Positions 20,868-31,734 of a stretch of 64,000 nucleotides of DNA are shown piece by piece (the stretch's first letter is position 1; the number at the start of each line of letters is the position of its first letter). This DNA comes from Emiliania huxleyi CCMP1516 (taxonomy: Eukaryota; Haptophyta; Isochrysidales; Noelaerhabdaceae): positions 673,389-737,388 of the forward strand of contig NW_005200170.1 of the NCBI RefSeq assembly GCF_000372725.1, written 5' to 3'. Both the position numbers and the translations under genes were made by a program. Below the pieces are notes generated by a model. The model was not told where the DNA came from. It saw only the letters and a list, made by a program, of their open reading frames with translations, and searched no databases.

Positions 20868-23774
20868 ATGATGGCGGATCCGATGGCTGAGAGCTCTTCC
20901 AACCCATTGATGGCTGAGAGCTCTTCCAACCCATCGCACGCCTTTGCTGTCGGCGAGCGTGTTCACGCACGAGTGGGCGCCGAGTGGAAGATGGGCACGG
21001 TCGTTGACCTGCAGAGCAGCGAGCACGGCTCAGCTGTCACGTACGAGGTGAAGCTCGACGGCACCGCGCGAGTCGCAGACGGTGCGACTCTCTACGTCTC
21101 CGATGACGCCAACGAGATCCGCGTGCCGTGCGAGGTGGGCTCGCCGGCCAACCCTAAGAACGCTCGTGATTCGCTCACTGACCTCCTGCAAGAGTGCACC
21201 GGGACCGGCTCGAATTACTGCGTGGGCGGCGAGTGGACCGCTGGCGTGCTACCGGAGATCACGCACCAGGAGACCGGCGAGTTCCGCTACCCGCTCAGCG
21301 CGGAGCAGGCCACCGCCTTCATCACGGCGTCGCAGCGCTCGGGCGTGGGCACCATGACGGACACTGTGATCAACCTCGAGGCGCGCAAGTCGTGGGAGGT
21401 GTGCTGCGGCCTTGCACATATACACATAATGCGCACTGCCGATACCTCTCCGCCGTTGCACATATACACATAATGCGCACTGCCGATACCTCTCCGCCGT
21501 CTCCACCGCCACCCTCGTCACGTCCACCCTCGCCGCCCCCCGCCCCCGCCATCGACACCAGCACCTCCCTCTCCTTCGCCTCTGGCGCTGCCCGCCGCCC
21601 TCGCGCGTAGCTCCTGCCGGCCGACCTCAACTTTGTCAATCACGACGAGTGGGAGGCCTCCGTCCTCCTGCCGATGCTCGCGCACATCTCGTCGAGCCTC
21701 GACCTCGACGACTGGCAGCTTGGCGCGTCGCTGTACAAGATGCTCGTGTACGAGGAGGGCTGCTTCTTCCGCCGTGCGCCGCCGCCGCCGCCTCCGCATG
21801 CCGCCCATCGTCAGACGCCCATCGTCAGATGCCTCCCACACACTCGCCGCAGGCCACAAGGACAACGTGCGCATCGACAACATGTGGGGCACGCTCGTGA
21901 TTCAGCTGCCCTCTGTGTACGCGGGCGCGGCGCTGCGTGTCTACTCGCCGTCCGCGCCGCACGACACCACCACTTTCGACTTCGCCGACGCCGCCGCCGC
22001 CGCGCCGACCAGCGCGCCGGCGGCGTCTCGCAAGAGCGCACGGCTCAAGAAGCAGGCGGAGAAGGCGGCGGCGGCGGCGTGCGCGGCGTCGAGGCGGCTC
22101 AAGTTCGCAGCCTTCTACGCCGACTGCCAGCACGAGGTGGACACGCTCACCGGCGGCCTGCGCTGCGTGCTCGTGTACAACCTGACAGGTGTGGATGTGG
22201 TAGGTAGAGAGGTGAAGACACAGTCTGACCAGCGACTGGACACCATGCGGTGTGGTTGGACGGAAGCGAGGCGGAGAGCCGGCAACACTGGAGCGACACA
22301 CAGACACACAGACAAGACTCTCAGCTAGTAAGGCTGCCACACACCCCGAGTGAGCGTACGGCACTACGTCACCTGACAGGAGTGCCGCTCGAGAAGACGC
22401 TCGCCAAGAAGCGCGGCCTCAGCGAGAGCGAGTGGCGCGGCGCGCCCTCAAAGCTGTGCGCGAGCCCGCCGCAGCCGGCCGACGAGGCGCTCGTCGCCAA
22501 AATCGCACACGCGTTGCGCGCGCTCACGCGCGAGACGGATGCGCACTACCCTGACGAGACGTACACGGAGGAGGTCAACTCGTACAGCCGGGGCAAGGCG
22601 CCACCAGTCCTAGTTGCTCGGCCGTGGTGGGTGGCCGATCTTTGGGATCCAAGTTGCTCACTGCTGCTAGGCGCACGAGTTCTGGCTCAAGAGCCTCTCG
22701 GCGGACGAGCGAGCCGTCTACGAGTACTCCTTCTCGTCTACCGAGACGTACGGCGACAACCAGAAGCGTGTCAAGGCGGCCTTTGAGCAGCTGCCGCCGT
22801 CCGTCGCCACGCGCTTCCGCGCGCTCGCCACCGCGGCGTCGTTCAAGGAGGTGACCGTCAAGCACGGCAAACCGGCAAAGCTCGTTGCCGTCCTCTCGCA
22901 CTTCTACACGCCGCAGACTCTCACCGGCCTGCACGCGCTCAAGGGGCGCGATCGCGTCGTCGGCGAGCTGCTCGTCGCCGCGCTCGGCTGCTCGCGCGAC
23001 GTGACCGCCGTGCCGCGCCTCTCGGCGCTCGCCGCCTCCACTCTCGTCGTCGAGGACCCTCCCGACTACCAGGCGCTCGCCAAGGATTCGACGGCGATGG
23101 CAGTGGTCGAGCGGGCCGTGCGGGAGCTCTGGCGGCCGGAAGGCGAGGCGGGCGAGGGCGAGGCGGGCGAGGGCGAGGCGGACAGTGAGGGCGGCGGGCC
23201 GCGCGTCGAGGCCTTCCTCTCGCTTGTCGTGCTGTGGGACTACGGCGAGAGCACGCCCGACCCGCCCGCCTTCACCTTTGGCCCGCTCATCCCGCTCGTG
23301 CCCGGCGCGACGGTGCCCGCGGACCTCAAGAGCGCCGTCGGCCCGAAGCTGCCAAACTTCGACGAGCGCGGCATGCGCCAGCTCTTTCAAGGCGAGGGCA
23401 TCAACTGGGCGGACGACGAGTACGACGAGTACGACGAGGACCCCGAGCTGTACGAGTACGACAACTGGTGGCAGATTGGAGAGGTGCGCCCCAGCGAGCG
23501 ATGCCTGAACATCCTCGCAGAGGAGCTGCTGCTCGCGGACGCGGCCGTCGCCAAGGAGCTCCGACGCGGACAGGACGACTCCTACCGCGAGCAGGCGCTC
23601 GTGACGGAGGGCGACCCGCAGCGCGTCGAGTTTCTCGGCAACGGCTGCCCATACCCAGGCCAGTGCTACGCACGTGCCGCCATCCTCTTCTGGCCCACCG
23701 AGGGGCGCAACGAGGTCCTCCGCCAGTCGCCCGCGGGGGGAAAGATGCTTGACGCCGCGGGCGCAACCCACTGA
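20868..23774 (+). CDS. 2OG-Fe(II) oxygenase (prolyl-hydroxylase-like) with N-terminal Tudor-like region
   Basis: Exons 20868-21398, 21611-21770, 21853-22188, 22380-22597 and 22671-23774 sum to 783 codons in frame. Introns 2 and 4 are GC-AG; 1 and 3 are GT-AG. An N-terminal chromo/Tudor-like stretch (FAVGERVHARVGAEWKMGTV) is followed by the oxygenase core: YKMLVYEEGCFFRHKDN (HxD), WGTLVIQLPSVYAGAALRV, then FYADCQHEVDTLTGGLRCVL with the distal His and Arg. The large C-terminal part (VLSHFYTPQTLTGLHALKG, acidic tail with DDEYDEYDEDPELYEY) is of unknown role. Such proteins act on protein or nucleic-acid-linked substrates; the target is not evident. The 5' coding start has a 24-bp internal duplication. 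Intron 1 holds a 43-bp tandem duplication (21413-21500). Intron 3 is flanked by CCTGACAGG at both ends. The gene is divergent from an FMO-2OG fusion. Confidence 0.85.
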
Positions 23775-24039
23775 AAGGACGCCACTCATTCTGACGAGCG
23801 GAGGACTCGCCTCTCACCGCTGCACAGCAGGGCGGAGAGGATGGCGAGCAGCTCGGCCTCGGGAGCCTGCACGGAAGAGGGAGTGAGGAGCAGCCCGCAT
23901 GCTGTATCGGCAGGACGTGCGCCTCGGCGCTCCCGCTCGCAGTACCCCGTGAGAATGAGAGGCGCCCTGGGGGGGCACGTGGAGTGCGTTGGACCTCCGG
24001 TTACATTCTTCATGAGCTCTTGTGTCGCGCCGTTTTAAG

Positions 24040-24168
24040 GTAAGGTAAGGTAAACTTCTCCACACACACGAGGTGGTGGGGCAAGGGGGGGCAACCCTCG
24101 CGTCTCCACGTCTAACGACAGGAGTCCCACGGCATTTAAAGTGCAAGGCCCGGTGCGCGTGGGTGAGC

Positions 24169-24172
<4 letters not shown>
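24040..24172 (-). repeat. About 120-bp dispersed repeat (family A), copy 1
   Basis: On the minus strand it runs CGCACCGGGCCTTGCACTTT, then GACTCCTGTCGT, GACGTGGAG, CCCTTGCCCCACCACC, and ends GTGTGGAGAAGTTTACCTTA. Other copies: 47408-47530 (+), 48962-49051 (+, 5'-truncated) and 53462-53585 (-). Two of the four lie entirely inside introns of the GMPPA-like gene. Confidence 0.75.

Positions 24173-24217
<45 letters not shown>
24171..24217 (+). repeat. (GT)n microsatellite
   Basis: About 23 uninterrupted GT units directly following the family A repeat. Confidence 0.9.
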
Positions 24218-24218
<1 letters not shown>

Positions 24219-24909
24219 ACGTCACTGCATCCTCTGCCGGTTCCTCCCGTCGCCTCTTCTTTGTTCGAATGTTTTTCAATCCATCCTTCACGAAGCCCTC
24301 CCATGTAGCTAGCGTTCTTTGCGAATGTCTCGAGATGGCCAGCAGGCGCTGTCTGTTCGCGGCCTGTGCGGGCCGCTCGTCCTCCTCGCCCTTCTTTCGT
24401 CCTCCCGTCCCTCCCCTCCACCATGAAATGGTCTCTTCGTCTGTCCGTCCGCGCTCTCACATGCAGATGCACAGCCCCGACCGCCGACGGCGACGCAGGG
24501 TGCGAACAACGCGGCCGCCGATACCCCTGCGTACATGAGGCGAGAGTCCTCCCTTCGCGGTTGTTTTTTTGACAAGAACGGGCCCTGCGGCGCCGGCGGC
24601 GACAAGCTATGTTTCGATTGTCTTGTTCTTTCGATTTCGATTACGGATTAGTGACGCCACCGTTTCTCTTCTGTACGGAGCTAAGTGCCCCGCCGTCCTC
24701 GCAGGAGTCGCTTAGGCGGCTCCCGTGGTGTACCTGTGTTAGTGCCAGTGCGCGCCAGTCCCGTGCCCAGTGTTGTGCTGGCCTTCGTAAAATTCTTCCA
24801 GTCCGCGCCCTGTTTTTCTTCATTTGTTGCCAACCAGGGTTCCGACTTTTGGGGGGGAAGGGTAGGGTAGCATCGCGGGATTTGGGTTAGGGGGGTAGCT
24901 AGGGGGGTA

Positions 24910-25021
24910 CGAGCTCGCTCGAGGAGCAGGGCTACGCCAACATCGAGGCGCTCATGGAGGAGCTCGACGACATGGCGCTCTCACAGGCAGCCGCCGGCTC
25001 CAATGCGGTCCAGAGCAGCTG
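24910..25021 (+). CDS. Possible orphan last exon
   Basis: One frame reads SSLEEQGYANIEALMEELDD, then MALSQAAAGSNAVQSS and a TGA at 25019-25021. The helical, acidic composition looks coding, and TAG acceptors lie just upstream near 24900, but no upstream exon was found in the preceding kilobase. Could be a remnant of a lost gene. Confidence 0.3.
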
Positions 25022-25167
25022 AACCTGAAACGCTGAAAGGCTACTAGCGCTAGCGACAGGGCACAGGGGAGTCAGAGACACGGTCGCTGTGTTTAAAAAA
25101 AGAAAGAAAACTGCTCATAACAAGAAATCTCACACTCGAGGGCACGACCAATATTCCACATGGGTGC

Positions 25168-28100
25168 TCATGGGAGGATGCGTGGGCCGCACTCGACCAC
25201 AACTGTTGGCAGCGGCAGCGAGGAGGTGGAGCTGGCCGAGCTCTCACCAACAGACAGCTCGATACTCGAGTCTTCCTGCACGCCGCCCTGTTGTGACTTC
25301 TGCCGTGGTCCTGTAGGGTGCTGTAGCCCATATCTGAAGCGCGCGTGGGCGGCATCTCGGAGACGCGCAACCGCGATGCGGCGGCGAAGGAGCTGCCACT
25401 GCCGCCGCAGCATCCCCGCGCTGCACGGTGCCGCTCCCATGCCACGCAGCACGAGGCGCAGGCTCACCGGGCGGTGCTCCTCCGACGGGTAGAGCGGCAC
25501 CGCCACCGTGTCGTAGAGCTTGTACGGCGACCGCTGCAGGACCTGCGGCGTCTGCTGAATAAAGTGCCGGAACGGGCGGCCACCGCAGCTAGGGTCCTGC
25601 TCGTGGACCAGCACGATGGCGATGCGCCGGTCCATTGCGGCTTGCACGAGGCGAGCGACGATGCCGCCCGCATCGAGAAAGGTCTTATCGTTCAGGTAGA
25701 GCACGAGCACGACGTGTCCTGAGAGAGGGGCCGCGCTGGCTCTCTCGAGCGCCTCCTCCGCATCGCGGATCATAACCGTCTCGGATGCAGCAGAGCCGTC
25801 CCCCTCCCGCGCCGCCGCCTTGACCTCGTCTGCTACGCCAAAGGCGCCCGTGTTGCCGCGGCACACGAGGATGGTGACGGGGCCGCTGAAGGCGACGGGC
25901 CCCGCCTCGCCGGGCACCATCACTCCTTCAGCAAGCTCGGCCGGGTGGCTCGCGTAGTGAGGAGAGTGCAGCAGCATGCGCAGCGCGACGGCCTTGAGCG
26001 ACTCGAGCTGAAAGGCGTTCACCCGCACCCACACGATTGGCTCCGCCTCCTCAAACACGCGCGCGAGCATCTCGTCTGGCCCGCGGTAGGAAGGGTAGGC
26101 GGGCGGGGCGACCTCGACGCAGCTCTCGCGGCACTCGGCCTTCAGCGCCTCGATCGAGGCGCCGCCCTTCGCCGCGTCGGCCTCGAAGATGGGGATGAAG
26201 GGCCGATTTGAGGCGAGCGCCGCGTACAGCTCGCGGCGACAGTTGAAGCTCTTGAAGTAGCCGGCGCTGAGGAAGACGAGAAAAGACATCGCATCGGCCA
26301 CCGCCTCCTCGAGCCTTCCCACATCGTCGAGGTTATCGACGTCGAGCCAGATCCGAACGCCGGGCAGCAGCAGTTGCAGCTGGCGCACGACGGTGTGCGT
26401 CTGGTCCTGGCCAGTCCCCCACGCGTGCGAGATGAAGCCGTGGAAGTGGCACTCGGGGCACAGCTCGAGGGCGGGAGGGCGACCGGTGGAGGCGAGGCGG
26501 ATGGTGGGCGCTTGGACGGCGCTGACTGTCTTGAAGAGGACGACGAGCAGCGACGTAGCGAGCATTGCGGCGGTGAGCGCGATGACAAACTCGCTCGCGC
26601 CGCGCGCGCTGTCGAAGCCGACGAGGGTGTAGCACATGTTCTCGTAAGCGGCACTCTCGCACAGCTTAATCACCGTGCCGGAGATGAAGCAGCAGGCGAG
26701 CAGCAGATTGGCGGTGCACGCGAGATAGAGGTCGTCGACGCGCTTGAAGGGCCGTGCGAGGGCGAGGGCGGCGAGGTAGAGGGCCGAGACGAGAGACGCG
26801 ACAACGAGGCGGAGCAACTTGCTCGAGCCATCGTCGGTTTGGATAAAGAGCACCAGAGACACGAGGAAGAGCTTGCGGCCCACATCGACGACCTCCCAGA
26901 AGAGGAAGTCCGGGTCGTAGTCGCGCCAGAGGAAGCGGCTGGCTCGGGCTGTGGCCCCGACTCGCTGCGCCCGCACTTCGGAGCGGATCCAAAGCAGGAG
27001 CGCCAAGAAGCCCAGCGGCACGAGGACAGACCAGAGGGTGAAAAAGGCCCAAAAGTACGGCTCGAGACCGGACGTGACGGCGTCGCATGTGAGCGACTTG
27101 TCGGCCACCAGGAAGCTGATGCGTTTGCTTGTGTCGTCATCGTAGCCAAAGGACTCGCACAGCCTCGCGCTGAAGATGGAGCGCGAGACGGAGGGGAGCA
27201 CGAGGTAGGCGACAAGGATGGCCCAGTAGAGCAAGCGATTCAGCGTCGCGGGAACAAGAGTGCGACGGAGGCTGCTGACGCGACCAGACAGAAGCCACAC
27301 CGCAAGGGCGTAGCAGGCGAGGGCGGCGGCACCGAACAACAAAGCTGCGATCGGCCACAGGCCTGCAACCAGGAGCCGGTTTCGCATCGATCCAATGCAC
27401 GCGCCCGGATAGGTGAGGCCGATAACGTCGAAGCTGAGCAAGTCCATAAACTCGGTCCAGCGCGTAAAGACTTCGTCGAGGCGGACACCGTAGACAGGCC
27501 CGAACATCCCCACGATCTGGTAGAAGCTGACCAGGATCTTGAACTTGGGCTGGAAACCGACCTAGGCAAGGTATACGTGTTGCCACACACGCTAGTGTGG
27601 TGTAGCAACGAGCTACTCCCATCCTATTAGGCAGAAAGCCTACGGCAAGTAACGTGCAAGAGGGTCGGGATTGCGTGTCCGGGGAGGGGGGCGGGGGGTC
27701 CGTCGCCAACCTGCGACTCGACGATGTCAAGACGTGCGCTGAAGCGGCCCCACGCCTCGGTGCGGGCGAGAGCGCGGTACGAGAGGAGCGCCGTTCCTGC
27801 GAGAGCAACGACGACTCCCGCCAGGATGCCGAACCGCCCCCCTGTCGGGCAGTCGACGCAGCCTCGCTCCGCGCGGCTGAAGTACTGCTCGTCGCTCACG
27901 CACCACTCGCAGAGCGGGCCGGTGTGGCCGGCGGAGCAGTACGGGTCGCCATCTCCGTCGGTGAAGTGGCGGCCGATGGAGGGCTGACCGGAGACCCCAG
28001 GGCACGTCTCTGAGTCACAGCGGTGAAGCTCCGAGGTGGCGTCGGAGGCGCGCCAGTAGCCGACGTCCACGCCGAGGGACGCGAGGGCGGTGCCAGCGCT

Positions 28101-31100
28101 GCAGTTGGCGTGCGGCGGGCACGGCTTGCAGTACTCGGTCGGTTTCTGAAAGACGTCGCCCGGAATGGCGCTCGCGTCCTTCAAGTAGAAGCCCTCCTTG
28201 CAGATGGAGCAGGTTTTGTCGCCGCTCTTGGAGCTGAGGGGGTGTGGGCAGGGGATGCACTGGCCTTGGCCGGGATTGGCGGCGTAATAGCCCGCCTCGC
28301 ACTCATCGCATGAGTGGCTACCGTTATTCGAGTAGGATCCCGCGAGGCAGTCCTTGCACTCACTCAGCCCGGGCTCGGCTGCGAAGCTGCCCTCTCGGCA
28401 CGGCGTCTGCTCGGTGGAGCCCGTGGTGGCGAAGTAGCCGGGCGAAGTGTCGGTGCACTCGCCCGCGGCGGTGAGGTTGGTCGCATTTGAGAATGTTCCC
28501 GCGAGGCAGGGGCGGGGCACACTTGTCCCAACCGGGCAGTAATGGCCAGCGTCGCAGGGCTGCGCCTCATAGGTCGCCTCCTCGGGGCATTGGGAGCCGG
28601 CAGGGCAGCGGCCGGCGCAGCTGCTGCTCGACTGGTCCTCGGGGTCGGCCGAGCCGAGTAGGCCGGCGGCGCAGGCGAAGGGGAAGTCCTGGTCGACGGG
28701 CTGCAGCGGCAGCTGGTAGAGGTTCTTGCCGAGGAGGGAGGGGTCGCCTCCGGTCTCGTTGTTCCAGTTGCAAGGCTGCACAAAGGTAGGGCCCTGGCAG
28801 TACCACTCGCTTCTGGTGTCGAGGGTGAGTGCGCAGTCGTCGCGGTGAGCGAGGCAAGCCGTCTGTTTAGCCTCCTCGACGTACGGATTGTAAGCGCACG
28901 CCCCTCGGTAGACCTCGCAGCGCGCGTTCGGCAGCCAGCGGCCGGCCGGGGCGGGGAGTGCGTAGGAGACCTCGCCAGCGAGCAGGAAGATGGAGCTCCC
29001 CTCCTCCTCGGCAGAGCAGCCGCTGATGAGGGTGCCGTCGCTCAGGGAGGTGCTCCCGCCCGCCGAGTAGAGGCCGCCGCCAGACTCTGAGGCGCTGCAG
29101 TCAGAGATGTTGGAGCGGGCCAGGCTGGCTGAGCCCGAGGATACGTACATGGCGCCGCCTTGCTGGGCACGGCAGCCGGAGAAGGTGGAGTCGGTCACGA
29201 CGAGGTCGCTGGCCGTGTATGTAGCTCCGCCGATATGGAGGGGAGGCGCGAGAGGCGGCTGTGGCTCTCCTTGCCTTTGCTACTCACCGCTTCCCCCCCT
29301 CTGTTGGCTTGGTTCCCCTCCGACGCACCTCAGCCGAGCATCGCGTCACGGTCGAGCCGATTAGCGAGACCGCACCGCTGTCAGATGCGTAGACGACACC
29401 GCCGCGCTGCGGTTGCGAGGAGAGAGCGGGGTGAGTCAGCCGTGGCCCTCGCCATCTCTCACGCCGCTGCCGTGCGGCGCTGCTGGAGGCAGCTAGCTCT
29501 ACGCGGCGCACTCCAGCAGAGCATCGCGTCACGGTCGAGCCGATTAGCGAGACCGCACCGCTGTACCTCACGAAGACGAAGCCGCCGTCCTGCGGTGGCG
29601 AGGAGAGAGCGGGCTGGGGCAGCCGTGTCCCTCTCTTTCTCGCCCCGCCACAGGGGGCGGGAGCTCTACGCGTCGCACCTCAGCTGAGCATCGCGTCACG
29701 GTCGAGGCAATTAGCGACACCGCACCGCTGTCATATGCGTAGACGACGCCGCCGTCCTGCGGTTGCGAGGAGAGAGCGGGGCGAGGCAGCGGTGGCCCTC
29801 TCTCTCTCTCTCTCTCTTCCCCCTTTTGCGCTACTGGGGGTGGCTAGCTCTGCGCGGCGCACATCGCCAGCCGAGCAGCCCGTCACGGTGGAGTTGATTA
29901 GCGAGACCGCGCCGCTGTACAACGCGTAGACGACGCCGCCGTCCTACGGTTGCGAGGAGAGAGCAGGGTGAGGCAGCCGTGTCCCCTCTCTACCTCTCGC
30001 CCCGCTGCCGTGCGGCGCTGCAGGGCAGGCGGCTAGCTCTACGCGGCGCACCTGGCCAGCTGAGCAGTCCGTCACGTTGGAGCCGATTATCGAGACCGCA
30101 CCGCTGGACTGCGCGTAAACGACGCCGCCGCCCCACTGCGGTTCCGAGGAGAGAGCGGGGTGAGGCGGCCGTGGCCCTCTCTATCTCTCGCCCCGCTGCC
30201 GTGCGGCGCTAGGCGACGCTGCTGGAGGCTGCTAGCTCTACGCGGCGCACCAAGCCAGCATGGCAGTCCCTCACGATCGAGTCGATGATCTCGACGTCGC
30301 CTGCGCCGTTCGCTTTCACAACGCCGTAGCGCGCCCACCCGTTGACGAGGGTCAGCCCCCGCAGGGTGAGGCTGCAGCCGTCCGAGAGGTAAAAAAACCC
30401 GGTCTTGCCCTGGCCGTCGAGCGTCGCGCCCTCGCCGCTGCTGGTGACGGTCACCTTGATGCTGCGGTTGCAGCTGATCTGGCTGCTCAGCTTCAGGTGC
30501 GCACCTGGCGCCAGGTAGACGTTGACAGCAGCGCCCTGGATCAGGGAGCGGAGCTCGACCTCGGTCGTCGCGGCGACAAGGCCGGGGATCAGCGGCGGCA
30601 GCGGGGCCAGCGGCGGTAGTGGCGGGGAGGGCGGCGGTGGAGGCGGTCGTGGCGGGGGCAACGGCGATGGAGGCGGTGGAGGTGGCGGCGGCGGCAGCGA
30701 AGGCGGTGGTGGCGGGGAGAGCGGCGGTGAAGGCGGCGAAGGCGGCCGTGGCGGGGAGAGCGGCGGTGAAGGCGGCGAAGGCGGCCGAATCGCCCAGCAG
30801 ACCTGACAGCAGAGGGAGGAGGGGCATCAGAGACGCGTAACAGGGTGGGGCGAGGAGCCAAGGACACACCTTCCAGCCCGACCTGACACCGCTGCCACCC
30901 GATCGCCACTCGATGACGCCATCCTCCGCCACCGCGCCTTGCGGCCCCGAGGAGCCGCAGTACTTCGTGCCGTTGACGGTGAGGTAGTCGAAGAAGCAGA
31001 CGCTGAGCCAGGATTCCACATCAAAGGCGACTGTCTCCAGCCCGACCGGCGGCACGCCGCTGATGGTGCACGCCTCGTTGTTGCCGTAGCTGTTCGGGTA

Positions 31101-31439
31101 GTTTGGCGACGCGGCGCACGAGCCGCCGTCGGTGAGGGAGCACGGGCTGCGAACGTTGACGGTGTAGGAGAAAACTTCCTTCGGGATCGGAGGCGACGGC
31201 AGCGGAGGCGGAGGTGATGGCGGAGGCGGCAGTGGGAGCGGGGAGGGAGTTGACGGCAGCACCGGCGGCGAGTCAACCGACAGCGGTGCAAGCGCTGGTG
31301 GTGGCGAGGTCTGCCGAGCTTCCGGCCGCGACAGCAGCAGTGGCAGCGCAAAGACCATAAACACTGTCTGACGGAGACACAAGGCTCTGCACGGAGAACG
31401 AGCAAGGCCAGAGTGGGCCCGGCGGCAGAGGATTGCCAT
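25168..31439 (-). CDS. Large receptor-like membrane protein: CUB, beta-helix, Cys-rich repeats, membrane segments, TIR and TIR-like domains
   Basis: Proposed exons: 31439-30870, 30802-30251, 30135-30052, 29943-29863, 29756-29679, 29589-29512, 29406-29329, about 29231-27711, and 27561-25168, about 1811 residues. A hydrophobic leader precedes a CUB domain (CSLTDGGSCAASPNYPNSYG to GVRSGWKVC). Then come a Pro-rich linker, a right-handed beta-helix of short repeats (SGAVSLIGSTVTRCSA), and Cys-rich modules of the ephrin-receptor-like GCC2/GCC3 type (CPAGSQCPEEATYEAQPCDA). One membrane segment at FGILAGVVVALAGTALLSY is followed by several more. The cytoplasmic end has a TIR domain: FHGFISHAWGTGQDQTHTVV, RIWLDVDNLDDVGRLEEAV, and GYFKSFNCRRELYAAL, whose Glu is where TIR NADases keep their catalytic residue. 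A related second domain follows (VVLVLYLNDKTFLDAGGIV, IAIVLVHEQDPSCGG). Inference: cell-surface sensing coupled to TIR signalling or NAD cleavage. The acceptor near 29231 is not a normal AG and remains unresolved. Confidence 0.75.
29329..30135 (-). repeat. Five tandem exon-plus-intron units in the receptor gene
   Basis: Five exons of 84, 81, 78, 78 and 78 bp (30135-30052, 29943-29863, 29756-29679, 29589-29512, 29406-29329) are separated by introns of about 90-108 bp. The introns are themselves similar: GTGCGCCGCGTAGAGCTAGC at the start, GCTCTCTCCTCGCAACCGCA near the end. Every exon is phase 0 and encodes one beta-helix turn of the form GGVVY...SGAVSLIGSTVT.CSA. The whole unit, exon with intron, has been amplified, so the ectodomain can lengthen without frame change. 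The two older units at the ends (in 30802-30251 and 29231-27711) are more diverged. Confidence 0.85.
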
Positions 31440-31483
31440 GTCACGCGCCAGTTTTCTTTTTCTCCTATTTGCCGAGCAAGTGA

Positions 31484-31571
31484 CGCGAGAATAGCTCCAC
31501 CGTTCGTGGAGGCAACCGATGCGAGTCGACTGGTCTGTGTCATCGTTCGTGGTTTCGTATCAAGAATACTC
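31484..31571. repeat. 85-bp dispersed repeat, copy 2
   Basis: Near-identical to 11358-11442 (ACGCGAGAATAGCTCCACCG to GTTTCGTATCAAGAATACTC). It lies 45 bp upstream of the start codon of the CUB-TIR receptor gene, so it may sit in its promoter or leader. Confidence 0.75.
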
Positions 31572-31734
31572 ACTCACTCATACATGAGCACGGAGCAGGC
31601 CGCTCCCGGCCCCACGCTGCGCCCACGGCCCGCGCGGCCGGCGAAGCCGCCCGGGAGCTCAGGCGCTACCGCTCCGCTTGCGCACTCTGCTAAAACGTAC
31701 GGAAACAGCACATTCTTACTGACAATCTATCAGA

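Larger units (their letters stand above)
23775..24909. other. Repeat-rich region without a gene
   Basis: Holds a dispersed repeat at 24040-24172, a GT microsatellite at 24171-24217, and another dispersed segment at 24676-24780 (GGAGTCGCTTAGGCGGCTCC, then AGTGCCAGTGCGCGCCAGTC) also found at 57521-57612. No open frame is supported. Confidence 0.5.
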
